Part shown: piece after piece, positions 1 to 13,475 of the stretch
How positions within the stretch are numbered: position 1 is the stretch's first letter
Layout: every line of letters starts with the position of its first letter
DNA from: Emydura subglobosa
Taxonomy: Eukaryota > Chordata > Testudines > Chelidae
DNA: 64,000 nucleotides
Assembly (NCBI GenBank): GCA_007922225.1
Contig: ML679961.1
Location: forward strand, 7,113,702 to 7,177,701
Direction of reading: 5' to 3'
The notes under the pieces: generated by a model
Databases searched by the model: none
The model's input: the letters and a program-made list of their open reading frames with translations, nothing else
Told to the model about the DNA's origin: nothing
Position numbers and translations under genes: made by a program

Positions 1-1034
1 TTAAGGCCTGGATTTTCAAGTGCGCTGAGAAGCCCAGACTTCCGCAGACCTCTATTGGAACTGGGAGTGCTCAGCACTTCTGACAACTAAGTCCCCAGAA
101 TTTTCAGACTCGGCAAGCGGAGACCCTACGTTGATTCCAGTTTGCCATCTCTTTAAGTCAGCAGTTCCCAAACTGTGGGTCATGACCCCAAGTGGGGTCG
201 CTTCACCAGCAGATGGGGTCACGGCCATTCCAAGTGTGCAGATGATGCTATTTTACAAAACCACTGCTTTAGGTATTAAGATTTACATCCCGTAACCATG
301 GTATCAGAGCGTACCTGGGTACCCCATTTTCAGGTATAACATAGGCGGATTCTTGACTGGCTGATTTTAAGTGAACTTTCTCTATCACATGGAATTACAA
401 CTACCCAGTCTGAGTAACACTGCTAACTGAGGTCCAAAGATAAGCGTGGTCCACTGGAGCAGATGGAGTTATGCCTCCTCACCCCAGGGAGGAACTTGGC
501 CCAAAGTCTTGGAACATTATGCTCAAGAGAACACGGACAAATTTAATTATAAAGGTTTGAGGCTCTACTGGTGATAAATCAACGTACAGCATGCCTCTGT
601 TTTACTAAATAACCATTCTCAGTCACTATGGATCTACAGTGCACTTAATGGTTTACGTCCATGCTCGTGTTAACGGAGAAGTAACTGTTACACACCAACT
701 AGTCTGCAACCAGCAAGCAAGTCTCGGACAGCAATGACAAGCAACATTTCTGTACCTGTTAAAAGGGGAAGTTGAATTTCACTCTTCTGAGGGGTTTATG
801 CTGATGCTGAAATTTTGTAAATGCAGTAACATCCTGCCAACTGATGGTGCCAAAAGGAAAGACATTTCCTTATATAACCGATGTCCTCTGAACACCCACT
901 TCAATATCTTCACTTATGCCATTTAGAACTGTGTCTATCAATTAAATTCTTGGTCTAGGTTACACATCTCCCCCCACCCCCAAATTAGTGACTAAACTTT
1001 GCTCAGCTAAACCACAGTATATACACACACTTAC
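1..1034 (-). other. PYGL: PYGL intron 2 (partial)
   Basis: This stretch lies 3' of PYGL exon 2 on the minus strand and should be part of intron 2. I looked for the next phosphorylase exon, which follows exon 2 with an acidic LGLDxEELEE-type segment in the family, and did not see it, so it lies left of the window. Bases 1-115 resemble the short palindromic repeats found elsewhere in the window. Bases 159-235 look like a hAT-type MITE end. Nothing else was recognised. Confidence 0.7.
159..235 (+). repeat. hAT-like MITE remnant
   Basis: The stretch begins cagcagttcccaaactgtgg and contains an inner inverted pair, gtcatgacccc and tggggtcgc. The CAGnGGTTCCCAAAC-type terminus is typical of nonautonomous hAT elements. 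No matching far end or target duplication was identified, so this is a fragment and the class is inferred from the terminus only. Confidence 0.4.
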
Positions 1035-1136
1035 CTGATAAATTGCCTCATCACAAGCATTCTGCAATCCAAGGTTTATCATGGTGTTCTGTAAGGTACG
1101 GCCCATATAAAATTCTAGAGAGAGGTAGTAAACTCT
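1035..1136 (-). CDS. PYGL: PYGL exon 2, liver glycogen phosphorylase
   Basis: The exon is 102 nt, 34 codons in phase 0, reading [15 protein letters not shown] then [19 protein letters not shown]. On the minus strand it follows a TTTCAG acceptor and ends at CAG|GTAAGT. Glycogen phosphorylase releases glucose-1-phosphate from glycogen in the cytosol using pyridoxal phosphate. This segment belongs to the N-terminal regulatory domain and carries the conserved [15 protein letters not shown] signature. The second half, with [16 protein letters not shown], matches the liver isozyme rather than muscle PYGM (MVNLALENACDEATYQ). It joins in frame with the 81-codon exon 1 at 4734-4976. Later exons are outside the window, so the gene is partial here. 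Confidence 0.97.
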
Positions 1137-1776
1137 CTGAAACAAAGAAAAACGGAAGCAACTCTTTACTGAAATGAACATTTTTCAGGACACTTTCCAC
1201 AATATCTGGGGACATTATTTTGGCATCTTCTAAATCCAAGAGTAATAGAACCACATTCTATCATCAGGAAGATTCTTAAATAACTTTGTTAAGGTAACAC
1301 CTTGAGTAGAAAATCCTGATTATTAGGGGATGCCTTGATTTAAAATAAACATGACTTTAAAAATTCATAAGCACTGGGGAGGGAAGATCTAACCTCCTGA
1401 TATCAGCCTTTAGGATTGTAGCGATAACCCAATACAGAGCACTCTTCCTGAGTCTGCAGACAGGCTGCTTTTGCTAATGGAAAGGTTGGAACTATGGGTG
1501 GATGTTAGGGGGAAAAAAAATAAAGCACGCCCTGCAACAGTATGGAAAAGGCCTAACTACTTCCAACCCTGTGTTCTACAGCCTCACTGCTATTTTAAGA
1601 TCATTAATGCTCACACAGGGAGGAGAAAAGGGCACTGTAGCTCCAGGGGTGGAAGCGGTTGAGTTTTGTTGGAACGAGATATCAGAACCCCTCCTTAACT
1701 TGTGACAGAGAATTTCATTGTATCAATGGGAGATGTGCATGTTCAGATCAAAGGCAGCGTGTGGCCCTATGCGCAT

Positions 1777-2760
1777 TCATAGAATCAGGGAAGATGAGGG
1801 TTGGAAGGGACCTCAGGAGGTATCTAGTCCAAGCCCCTGCTGAAAGCAGGACCAACCCCAACTAAATCATCCCAGCCAGGGCATTGTCAAACCGGACCTT
1901 AAAAATTTATAAGGATGCAAATTCCACCACCTCCCTAGGTAACCCATTCCAGTGCTTCACCACCCTCCTAGGGAAAAAGTTTTTCCTAATATCCAACCTA
2001 GACCTCCCCCACTGCAACTTGAGACCATTGCTCCTTGTTCTGTCATCTGCCACCAGTGAGAACAGCCTAGCTCCATCCTCCCTGGAACCCCCTTCCAGGT
2101 AGTTGAAAGCCGCTATCAAATCCCCCCTCATTCTTCTCTTTTGCAGACTAAACAAGCCTAGTTCCCGCCGCCTCTCCTCACAAGTAATGTGCCCAAACCC
2201 CTAATCATTTTCGTTGCCCTCCGCTGGACTCTCTCCAATTTGTCCACATCCTTCCCATAGTGGGGGGGCCCAAAACTGGACACAACACTCCAGATGTGGC
2301 CTCACCAGTGCTGAATAGAGGGGAATAATCACTTCCCTCCATCTGCTGGCAATGCTCTTACTAATGCAGCCCAATATGCTATTAGCCTTCTTGGTGATAA
2401 GGGCACACTGCTGACTCATATCCAGCTTCTTGTCCACTATAACCCACAGCTCCTTTTCTGCAGAACTGCTGCTTAGCCACTCAGTCTTTAGCAGTGCATG
2501 GGATTCTTCCGTCCTAAGTGCAGGACTCTGCACTCATCCTTGTTGAACCTCATCAGATTTTTTGGCCCAATCCTCCAATTTGTCTAGGTCACACCCTGGA
2601 ACGTAGGAATAGGATATAGAATCTACCACTCCCCTCATCTTAGTGTCATCTGCAAACTATCTGAGGGTACAATCTATCCCATCATCCAGATCATTAATGA
2701 AGATGTGAACAAAACAGGCCTCAGGACCGACTCCTAGGGCACTCTGCTTGATGCTGGCTG
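1777..2760 (-). mobile_element. CR1 LINE 3' fragment
   Basis: In plus orientation it begins with the inverted CR1 3' tail (agaatcagggaagatgaggg, then ttggaagggacctcaggagg), so the element lies on the minus strand. Minus-strand reading gives two decayed pieces of the CR1 ORF2 C-terminus. One, at 2201-2533, contains SREV-type and [11 protein letters not shown] motifs after the reverse transcriptase core. The other, at 1907-2155, reads [20 protein letters not shown] and NGLPREVVE. Stops and frame shifts separate them. This is a 5'-truncated, inactive copy, as is usual for CR1 in reptiles and birds. Confidence 0.93.
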
Positions 2761-3002
2761 CCAACTAGACATGAAACAGAGTTAAAACTTAACTTTTCAA
2801 GTTAGCCAGCCTTAAACACTCTAGGCAAACAAGTGACCTGACTCCAATGTACACAGTGCTTTTAAGAGCTACTCCTGCTTTCTGAACAAAGCATCTAAGT
2901 ATAATCTCCCTTGATGCAAATATGCTAAATAATACAAATCTCTGCTCCTGGAAATTTAATTCCCTCCTATGCTTATTATTTGTATTGCAGTAATGTTAAT
3001 AG

Positions 3003-3240
3003 ACCCATGTCAGGGATCATGGCTCTGTTGTGCAAGGTGCTGCACAAATTAATCAAACAAAGGTTGTCCTCTTGCCCCAGAGAGTTCACAGTCTAGGACT
3101 GTAGGTGAGCAACAGGTGCGGGGCAAGGGAACAGTAAAGACAGGTACATTTATGTAAGTGGTCTCAGTCGTCACTGCTAGATGACACCCTAGCCAATGCC
3201 TAACCGCGATCTGTGGGCATCCCAGCAGAGGTAGGTTTTA
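3003..3240 (-). repeat. MIR/L2-type SINE-like fragment
   Basis: The stretch holds a 'tgttgtgcaaggtgctgcac' block followed by 'ttgccccagagagttcacag'. I recognise this as the inverted tail of the MIR/L2-type repeats spread through amniote genomes. It is much decayed, and no termini or target duplication were resolved. Confidence 0.45.
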
Positions 3241-4472
3241 AGGAGGCCTTTAGAAGAGGAGAAGATGGCGACTTTGTGAATTTTGACAAGGGTTCCTTCC
3301 ACGGGTATGCAGCGGTGTGGGAAAGAGTGCAAAGGCGCTTGCTGGAAAAGCAAGCGTAACAGAAGTCACCAGTGGCAGAGCAAAGGTGGGGTCAACCTTG
3401 TGATAAGCCAGAAGAGTTGATAGATTGGGCGGAGCTTTCAAATGCCATCACAAACAGGATTACTGATTAATCCACGAGCCATCACAGTTCTGTGTTCACT
3501 ATAAACCAAATGGGACAAGCAATGACCCTAGAGGAACATTAAGCCAACTCACTTCAGACTGCTTGATCTTTTTTATTTCAGTCCCATTCCTCCTCAGTGG
3601 AGCCAGAGGGCTCTGAGAGGAGGGACATTTCACACTTGGTCACGTCATACATGATTTCTGATCCTCCTCCGCTACATTTGACCCAACAGCGCTCCCAGTT
3701 CCCACAAGTACCTAAAGTCCCCGGGTCTCCATGAAGTGCATGCATGCTGCTAAAAACCTCATCTACTCCAGAAAAGTTAGAATTACAAGGGCTCGGTTTT
3801 CCTAGAAGAAATGCAGTCCATATGTGCAACGGTGCAGACAACAGAAAGCACTACACAAGTCCCTGCAGATACAGGACAGTTGTCTGTTACCTTTTAAATT
3901 TTGACTACACATATTCTGCACTTTTTGATTTTTTATTCCACATTATAAGGATCAGAGATAAGAAATACAGCCAGGGAGTATAGAAAGATGTGCTTTGGCT
4001 TAGCTGTTTTCTTCAGCTGAAGTTCAGAGCAAGGTAAGAAAGCCAGAGTCATATATAAACAATTGTGGGCCATGGCTAAGACAGCACTTTGACAATTCAT
4101 AAAAAGAAACTCCTTATACTTTTGCAATGACTCCAATACAGCAAACCCTTTCTTGCCAAGTGTTGCACATCCGTGTTTCCAGCCAAGTTTTGTTCAACTA
4201 GCAACACACATTAAAGCGGCCTAGTTTGTTTAAACCCAGTTCCTGGAATCCGGCACAAACGAGGAAGCAGATCCCTTCCCTCCCTAAAAACATCCAGTGC
4301 CACCTGAATCCAAAAACAAGGGCGAGGCTGAGATTTAGGAAGGCTTGCTCACGAGGGGTTTAAGAGGGGCCAGTAAGGTCTCCTCCTCATCTCTGGCATC
4401 TGGGTCAGGCCAGCCCCGTGCCAGAAGTAGCTTCCCCCCTCCTGAACCCTTACCTCGGAGGATCTTGAGTCA

Positions 4473-5436
<964 letters not shown>

Positions 5437-5517
5437 CTGCAGCGGGCGGCCGCTCGCAGCGTCTGCCGGGCCCGGGGAGCTGCACCGCCCTGCGCCGCGC
5501 CGCGCCCCACCCGCCGC

Positions 5518-5525
5518 TACTTATA
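5518..5525 (-). promoter_or_regulatory. PYGL: TATA-like box, PYGL promoter
   Basis: The minus strand reads GGGCTATAAGTAGCGG, a TATA-like TATAAGTA in otherwise GC-rich DNA. A start about 30 bases downstream, near 5490, would give a first exon segment of roughly 50 nt up to the candidate donor at 5437. This is a motif-based inference with no direct evidence of transcription. Confidence 0.5.
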
Positions 5526-5789
5526 GCCCGCGGCTGCGCCCGCCGCTTCCTTCCCGGGCCGGGGGGGCAGGTAGCCGGGCCGGCGGGGGGCTCTGCTCTG
5601 CTCCGCTCCGCGGCTGCAACAACCCGCGCCTTGCTCCCCAGCTCCGCTCTGGGCCGGGCTTTGCTGCAGCGGCCGGCGGCGGGGGAGGCGATTGGCAAAG
5701 CGCCGGTGCAGCCGCGCCGGAGCCTGTGGCCGGGCAGGGCGGGACGGCAGGAAAACCCGCCCCGGCCGGGGCCGGGAGCTTGCTGCAGG

Positions 5790-5923
5790 CTTGCACCACA
5801 CACACACACACACAGAACACACACACTTGCACCACACACACACACACAGAACACACACACTTGCACCACACACACAGAGAACACACACAAACACAGAGAA
5901 CACACACACACTTGCACCGTGTA

Positions 5924-5958
<35 letters not shown>
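5790..5958. repeat. CA-rich minisatellite upstream of PYGL
   Basis: Four units each start cttgcacc (5790, 5826, 5860, 5911) and continue as (CA)n with 'cagaacac' interruptions. The final tract is an uninterrupted CA run to 5957. Unit spacing is 36, 34 and 51 bases. The long ORFs here, rich in His/Thr on plus and Cys/Val on minus, are repeat artefacts. It lies about 270 bp upstream of the TATA-like box. Confidence 0.95.
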
Positions 5959-5959
<1 letters not shown>

Positions 5960-7121
5960 GCTGGGGGCGGGGGAGGACTGGGCTGTTTGCAAGGATTAGC
6001 CCCGCCTTTGAGCCTCAGTCAGCTTTTTTTATTTGGGGGGAAGAGGCGAAATGGGGTGTGGGGCCCGCTCAGCTGCAGCCTCGGCTAGGGACAGGTGTGG
6101 TCCTGTGGCAGCAACAGACAACTGGCCCTCCCTGGGTCTGTGTGCAAAGCCTGCTGCCTTTAGCAGCCTCCCTCCCTGTCCCCAGGGAAGTGACTCAGCC
6201 CTGGGCTGTCTGGGAGGGGAGCGCCCCCACAATACCCAGCCCTGCAGGCCGTGGGGGTGCTGCTGTCCAGTGTGAGGAGGAAGGCGCAGAGCGGGTGATT
6301 CTGACCAGCCCTGTATAGCTGGCCAGCTTGCCTCTCCCTGCCCCAGGAGCTGGGCCAATACAAGACGTTACCGCCCCCGCCCTGACTCTCTAAGGCCCTT
6401 CTCTCCATGGACTGACATTTGACAAATTAAACCCTTGCCCAGAGCTACACTTTAAGGAAGGAAACATCCACGCTCCTTGTTTAGCAGTGTTTTATCCACC
6501 CTCTCCCCGCCTTCTGCCGGCTTTTCCTATAATTGGGCTGTAGGAATAACTCCCCTTGAAGCCAGTGTGAAGGGCTGGTTCTTGTGGATGGTTTTGCAGC
6601 ATTACCCCCTAGGATGTTCTATCTTCCGTTGTGTCCCGTGACCCAACGGGTAGGCCTGCAATGTAGTGTTGCCTAACTCCATCTGTGCTGGAGGGTGCGT
6701 TTCCTAATAAAGAATGAAATACTTCTACTTTCCTCTGACTCACAACTGGGTTTGCACTGACTCTCCAGTCCTGTGTATCACTGGGGCCCATTTCTGCAAA
6801 GCCAACCAAACCAAAAACACAGGAGTGTGAAAAGTAGACTGCTGCTCTCCCTCCAAACTCTGGCTGGGCATGGGCTCGGGTCTCACTTTCAAGGGCCGTA
6901 CCAAGAAGACAGATTTGACCTCCTCCACGAAGTAAATGCTTTAAGAACAGCTACGAAATGGGTATCTAGGAAATGGGAATGAAAAGCTGGCTGCCACGCC
7001 ATTCAGAGCTGTGAAGACCACTGGTAAAGAAGAGCCTTTGGTAATGGTCACCCGCTAACTGCAGTCCCGTGTGCTAATTGCTGCTAAAATCTTTGGCTCT
7101 GTGAGAGTTCCTCCGTGTTAG
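5959..7121. other. PYGL upstream flank, no gene seen
   Basis: This is intergenic sequence 5' of PYGL. I see no splice-linked coding exon, tRNA or clear transposon. Bases 6000-6400 stay fairly GC-rich, then the composition becomes ordinary. It may hold distal promoter elements, but no specific site can be supported. Confidence 0.5.
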
Positions 7122-7798
7122 CCGTGGCGTACCGAGGGGGGCCAGGTCCCCAGGCACCAGCCTGTGAGGGAGCACCGGGCCGGCCCTCTGCCCATCCTGA
7201 AGGGCTGGCCCGGAGCACACTTACCAGCTGCTCCAGTTCCCCAGCCTGGAGCTGGCTCAGATGGGGCGGCCTCACCCCTGGCCTGGAAGGGAGGGGGCCA
7301 GGCAGGCCCTTCATGACGTGCAGGGGGGGCACAGGAGCGGGAGCAGCCACCCCTCAGCCTCCTGCGCCTGCTGCGGGGCTGGAGGGGCGGGTAAATGCGG
7401 GGCGCCAGGCCAGCCCTTCACGATGGGTGGGAGATGCAGGAGGCTCTGAGGGGCGCCCCTCAGCACCTTCCCTCCCACGTGTCATGAAGGGCTGCCCCAG
7501 CTCCCCTCCCCAGGCCAGGGGGGTGAGGCCACCCCATCCGAGCCAGCGCCGGGCTGTGGGGCTGCCACTGCAGCGGGAGAGGCGGGCGCCATGTGGCAGG
7601 TAAGTGGGGGGAGGAGGGAGGCGGCGGAGCCAAGCCTACATTTGTGGCCCCCCCTGCAGGTACAGACTCTCCCTCCCTGGGGCAGTTGGGGGGTGGTGCT
7701 GGGACCCCTCCTGCCCTGTGAGGGGGGGCACGTGAAGCTGGGGGGGGCATGAATGTGGGCTTAGTCCACGAGCGCCAGAGACCCTCGGTACGCCACTG
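7122..7798. mobile_element. Nonautonomous DNA transposon with TIRs
   Basis: The 677-bp unit starts ccgtggcgtaccgaggg and ends ccctcggtacgccactg, which are inverted repeats with one mismatch over about 17 bases. It is flanked by cgtgttag (7114-7121) and catgttaa (7799-7806), an 8-bp target duplication differing by two transitions. An 8-bp duplication and a CAGTGGCGTACC-type end suggest the hAT superfamily. The inside is GC-rich and has repeated phrases such as 'tcatgaagggctg' and 'aggccagccctt' but no transposase. A related copy lies at 22574-23157. Confidence 0.75.
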
Positions 7799-8907
7799 CA
7801 TGTTAATCTGAATGTAATGCACCCCCTGTTAAGATGACTGGACAAATAACTGTTCATGGTGCCCATCATTAAGAAGTTTCATGGTGCCCCCCACTCCCTT
7901 CCCCCCACATTTAACAGGCTAAGTTTTCAAATATTAGCTTCTGATCTGGGGTATCTAAATTTTTGGGCTATGTGATGGGGTTTTATATGCTACCAGTCGG
8001 GGTTCTAGGAACTGACACCCTGGTAGCCCGTGTTCAAAGTATGTTGCATAAAGGTGGTATGGCCTAATTTCTCTTACACAAGCTGGTGTGACAAAATGTG
8101 TTGCACAAAGCGATGGGAGAATTCCATCCAGTCCCAGTTGAAAGGATTCAAAAGCTGATGTTGGCTCTTCCCTGGAGAGAAAGGATGACTCTCCTTGCCG
8201 TTGGACGTTTTGACTCTTCAGAAGAAGTATGGGTCACCATCTGATTAGCCCATGGCAGCACCTCCACAAGAGTAACCAAGTTGAAACAGGATAAAATGGC
8301 CCACGTCCTTCAGCACATTGCTTCCTGAAAGCCATGGATACCTGGAAGGGAGAAGACTGAGGCGCTGGGCATGTATCGCTCTCAGATATGCACCTTTAAC
8401 TGTCTCTTTCTATTTTCCAACAATTCGGATGGCCTGCCAGCACACCGGGAAAGACTAAGTCATGTCTGTCCTTTGTTCCACCTGTACTTGGAGTCTCATC
8501 TCTGAGTCCTGCAGTGAATGATCACTGCACTGAAAGTGGATGGCTGATTAAAGATCTGGTGATAAATAACACACACAGGCTTTTTTTTTGGATGATGACC
8601 CGTATCAGTTAATTTACCACTTCCTAAAACTGAGCACTAATTAGTCAGGAAGTGTCTTTGTGTACGTGTTTTAAAGCTTGTCACAGAGTTACAATGTGTG
8701 ACTTTGTTTTGTAACAGGTTCCAATCAAGATTGCTATAAAGTAGCTTTAAAACTGAACAAGTTACCTTGTTAACTAGGATTTATAGAACACTGTACACGT
8801 GTGTACCCTTGTTAATGGTTTCACACTGCCTTTCGGGTTCTAGGTGTATATAGGCATAAAATAAGACCAAATGTGCATGCTTTTTAACCTGCACTCAAAC
8901 TGTACAG
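7799..8907. other. Intergenic, nothing recognised
   Basis: This stretch has ordinary composition. No ORF of note and no repeat family I can name was seen. Confidence 0.4.
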
Positions 8908-9280
8908 AGACAAGGTGGGTGAGGTAATATCTTTTATTGGACCAACTTCTGTTGGGGAGAGAGACAAGATTTTGAGCCACACAGAGTTCTTCAGGTCTGG
9001 GAAAGAAACTCCCAGCATCACAGCAAAATGCAAGGTGGAGCAGATTGTTTAGCATAGGTAGTTAGCACATATTGTATTGTATTGTACCACTCAAGGTAAC
9101 GTGGCCCGTTAACATTTGTCATAGGACAAAAAGAGGAGATTGGTGGATTACAGATTGTTGTAATAAACCATTAAGCCAGTGTCTTTGTTGGGTCCATGAT
9201 TTTTGGTGTCTACAAGAGCAATGAATTTAAACGCCCAGGTTTGTCTTTTGAAAGTGTTGTGCAGGTTTCCTTTGAGGATC
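8908..9280. repeat. Dispersed reptilian repeat, family unassigned
   Basis: It contains 'gtgggtgaggtaatatcttt', 'attggaccaacttctgttgg' and further on 'ttttgaaagtgttgtgcagg'. I recognise these phrases as part of a repeat common in turtle and crocodile sequence. I cannot name the family with confidence and no termini were resolved. A CR1 fragment follows immediately. Confidence 0.5.
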
Positions 9281-9428
9281 ATAGACTCATAGAAGATTAC
9301 GGTTGGAAGGGACATCCAGTCCCGCCCAGTCCAGTTCCCTGCTCAAAGCAGGACTAACCCCCAACTAAATCATCCCAGCCTGGGCTTTGTCAAGCTGGCC
9401 TTAAAAACCTCTAAGGATGGAGGAGGTC
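9281..9428 (-). mobile_element. CR1 LINE 3'-end fragment
   Basis: It opens with the inverted CR1 tail (atcatagactcatagaagat, ttggaagggacatccagt) and continues with 'ctaaatcatcccagcctggg' to 'cctctaaggatggagg'. Only the 3'-terminal 150 bp or so is present and it has no coding capacity. Confidence 0.9.
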
Positions 9429-12400
9429 ATATATAGATTGTGTACAGTCTGTCGTAAATGTTGGAGTTTATTTTAGGTAGTTGGGAGTGTTAGTCAGTTC
9501 CTGGGGCTAATATCATTCATTGGGAAATAGGTTAAGAAGAGTTGACTACTACTGATCCAGTAGGAAGGAAATCTTGGTCAATTGGCATGTAAGTAAACTG
9601 GTATGACCCAATTGTCATGTAATCTAGTTTTAGATTGTTTTTCCTCTGTTATCAACCGGAGTTGATAACCAACTGGCACAAATGAGGCCCTGTTCTGAGG
9701 GACTCAGTCAAAAATCTAAAAAAAGTCCCCTTCCCAAGATAGTAATTGGGAATGTGTTATTTTCTACTGTGGTTATGTGATTTGATTCTGAAAACCTGAA
9801 TAGTTATACCAACCCGATTCCTAGTTTGTATTAGCCACATCATAATCCAGTACCATTTTTGCCTTCTGATGTCCTGTACTATTAGTTAACTATTCTTAAG
9901 AACACTAATAAAACTTTATACAACTAAACTCAGATCTTGAGTCCTTTTCTTTAGTTATGCAAACAAAATTAAAAGAACCCAAAGAAAGATGGTATGGGCA
10001 ATCAGTTAAGCAGTTGCTCAACTAAGATTTGCTTTATACCGTATCTTTTTTACACAGGGAAATAGGAATCCAGCAGGGTGTGTTCTCTGTGTATTTAGTG
10101 AACAATGTGAGAAGGGCACACACCTGATTTGGAACAAGACGGCTATGTCTGACCCTTCTAATTTAACAAAGAACAAATTAAAGGATTATTGAGTTGGAAG
10201 CTTAGGTGCTATTTGTTCAACAGTAGATGCTAACTTGAGACAGAAGAGAGGCTCACTGATTATAAATGGTATTTAAATGTCAAGGAGAGGGTGCCCTTTG
10301 GTTTGCAAAAGTATCTTAAACCCATAGTAATAATTATGCACTAAGATCTGATGATCAGTTGCAATGTTAACTTTGGTTAGCTAGAAAGTGAGTGGCTTTC
10401 ATTGACACATGTTGAATGAGGAAGTTGAAATTAATGTTTAAAATGGTCTTAAAAGAACAATAAATTGGAGGTGGCATCTGTCATGCCGGTAAGTGGATGG
10501 ATATAATTTGTGGAGGCTTCTGAATCACGTGTAGCCTCTTATGGTTTTATGTGCTCCAAAGCTTCCAGTTTATTACATCAGTGATTCTATATGTATATTT
10601 TTTCCTGCTGTGCAAAGTAGGGAAGCTACTCCAACAAGAAGGACCAGACAGATCTCATTTGCTCCATGCTATTCACACTTACAGGTTACAACTGCCAAGA
10701 TGCTAAGCAAATTAAACAATCAGCCTGCTGAGAGAAAAAGCAGTCCAAGTCCTTCTGGAGTCCTTGCATGCTTAGATTGCTGATGAAGGCTTCCATTATA
10801 TAAGTGGAGGAAAAGCTAGAAACTTGTGAAACGCATGGCGTCAATAGCAGTTTTGGGGACCCAGTTCTGTGCTAAACAGCTCGCCTCCTGGAAAGATGTG
10901 AACACTCGGAGCTCTACTTGCAGCGCCCACTGAAGGAGCTTAGCATTTCATCGAATCAGGTCCGGCTGTGGTGAAGAATTAAAATTGTACGTGCACTTGC
11001 ACAAGGACCACACAATAAAGAGCTCTAAGAACCATAGAGGCTGAAGAAAGGACACAGGCCCAAAATGAGGTTACACAGCTTGCTTGAAAATTCTCGCCCC
11101 TCTCCCCCTCCCCCCAAAATGCAGAGTGTCTGGGTACTTAGAGATTTCAAAGGGCGATGAATCTTTGGACCCTACTGTTTTTAACTGCCTGAAATCTGGA
11201 TTTTATTCTCAACTTCTGGAAGATCCTGCTGTATTTATAAAATATGCACCTACTGTTCTCAAGCCTCTGGGTATATTTAAATTCTGAAGTATAATTAGGT
11301 ACACAATCACAATCAATTTGTGAGACTGTACCATTTCCTTTCATAAGGAAATGAAATGATCAATATCATCTGAAAGAGAGGAAGATGTGGTAAACAAAGC
11401 CGAGACACAAAATGGCCACTGCGGAGTCACAGCAGTTTGCCTCTGGCAGATGTAAAAGGGTGAGCTCACAGACAGTCATGCAGGGAAAAGTTCTTGTAAC
11501 AGGGACCCCCCCTCACAACTGGAATGAAAAGCTGAAATTTCAAGATGTCCTGTGGAATGGAAATTCTCAAATTTAGATTCAAAACTATCAATGGTTCATT
11601 TCAGCAATGTTGAAACGTAATATAAAATCTGTAATATAACATTACATATAATACACCATCTCTAAATATTAACATTTCATATAATATACAATTCCAAGCA
11701 AGATGAATCAAAATGATATTTAAGACCAAACATTTCAACATTAACAAACCAAGAAAGTTGAAACAATTTGTTTCAACTTTTTCCCATTCAAAATGTTCAT
11801 TGAAATGGACAGGCTCCTATGAAATGTTTCAGGTTCAATTAAACTGCATTTTCTGATGGAAAGCTATTCAACTGAAAAGTGGTCGACAGCGCTAAATAGG
11901 AGAGGACAATCTGTTGTTCGTTACAGATCTGAGTTCTCTGTCACTCAGGGTGTAATTTGTACACACGCTGATTGACCTGCTTGCAAGCTGACTGCTACCT
12001 GCACTACGCCCACTCCACTGCCAGTGCTTTGCTGTAAGATCATTGGAACAGAACCACAAAGACTGGGTTTAATGTCACTTTAGATAATACTTTTATCCTA
12101 AGGTAGCCCCTTCTCTGAGGTTAAAAAAAAAACCATTTTAGGTGTGGTAAGGTGTTTTTCACAAGAACAAGAGACAATCAGCTGCAATAGAATACAGCTC
12201 CTAAGTGGAAGGACAGCTCAATTTGCTTTCTTTTTTTGGAACAGCATGCGTTCTTGAAACATGTGATTGTCTTGTTCCCCCCTGAAACAAATAGTTATAA
12301 AGGACCGTATATCCTCAATAAGCAATCCAGGTATGGATGAAGATGTGTTTCAAACTTCCATGGAGATTCAGGAAGACAGGAAAATAGGGGTATGATCATG

Positions 12401-13470
12401 AATCAGTTACAGCCAGAGAAGCGTATACACTGTGAGACAAAGGGGTGTCCATGTCTACATCTGACTGGGACATGACTGTGATAAAGCTTGCACCCTTCTG
12501 CAGAGAAAGGAATGGATCTGTGGGGAGGAAATGTGCGGGGTTGCCTGTGTGGAGCCTCTCCCTCAGGGGGTTCTGTCAGTGGGTGGGTGGGGTTTAACTA
12601 CTGCAGAAGAAGCAGAGGCTTCATCTCCCAAACCTTGGAGATTGTCACCACTGGGGCTTGGGCAGTCAGGCCTAGTGGTCAGAGATGGAGTCAGCACCGA
12701 ATGTCAGAGCTGGGGTCAGGATCCTGAGAGTGAACAGAGCGGCAGATCCGACAGGGAAGTCCAGCTTTTTGTTGCACAGACGTTTCCTGGAACGCCTCCT
12801 GGGCTTAACTAGGGTGGCTAGCCCAATCAGGGGCCACAAGGGAAGCTATCAATTTGGTCTTGTGAAGAGGCAATACTTCCTGTGGTATTTATCTCCACAG
12901 GCTCAATGCAGCAATGCATGCAGCCCTTCCATAGCTGCCAGCTAGCGGCCCAGAAGTGTTGCAGGCTCACGTTCCAGTCCTATTCCTGCACAACCTCAAA
13001 CAGATTCAACCTCAAATCTGGGCCAGAGACACTGGCATGGAGGCCTTGTACCTTCCCACCCCACCACACTCCGATCCGTGGGAGGGCTGTGTGGAGAAGC
13101 TGGCGTTCCTTGCCAAGGTGGTGGTGCAGGGGGCTGGGAGCGATCTGTGTACAATAACTAGCCCTGCCTCAGATACAGAGTCCTGGACTTCAGAAGGGTC
13201 CTTCAATGGGTCACAAATGGGAGAAGGAGGGATAGTGTCCTGGAGGCAGCCATATGGGCAGGGAAAGAATTGCCCATGGAGTCTGGGGGAATGATCACCC
13301 ACCCCCATGTTAGAACCTGTCTCACAAGAGACACGCACAAATTCCTGGAGTGGTCTCCCGAGTATTTGTAGCCAAACCCAGAGCGCACATATAAATAATA
13401 TCCTTAGCCAGTCTGATGCTGACTGTGTGTTAGGATGGTTAAAAGAGGTGTTAGAATGAGAGGAATGGGT
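9429..13470. other. Intergenic, mostly unrecognised
   Basis: This is AT-rich intergenic DNA. Within 11560-11885 there are repeated, partly inverted GTTGAAA/TTTCAAC words, including gttgaaacaatttgtttcaac, which suggests an old MITE, but ends could not be fixed. The short ORFs at 12488-13388 overlap on both strands and show no recognisable domain. No exon or RNA gene is supported. Confidence 0.4.
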
Positions 13471-13475
13471 TTAGA

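Noticed and set aside
5790..5958. CRISPR-like spaced repeat
   Set aside because: The units are CA microsatellite with a short interrupter, spacing is irregular, no cas genes exist and the host is a vertebrate.
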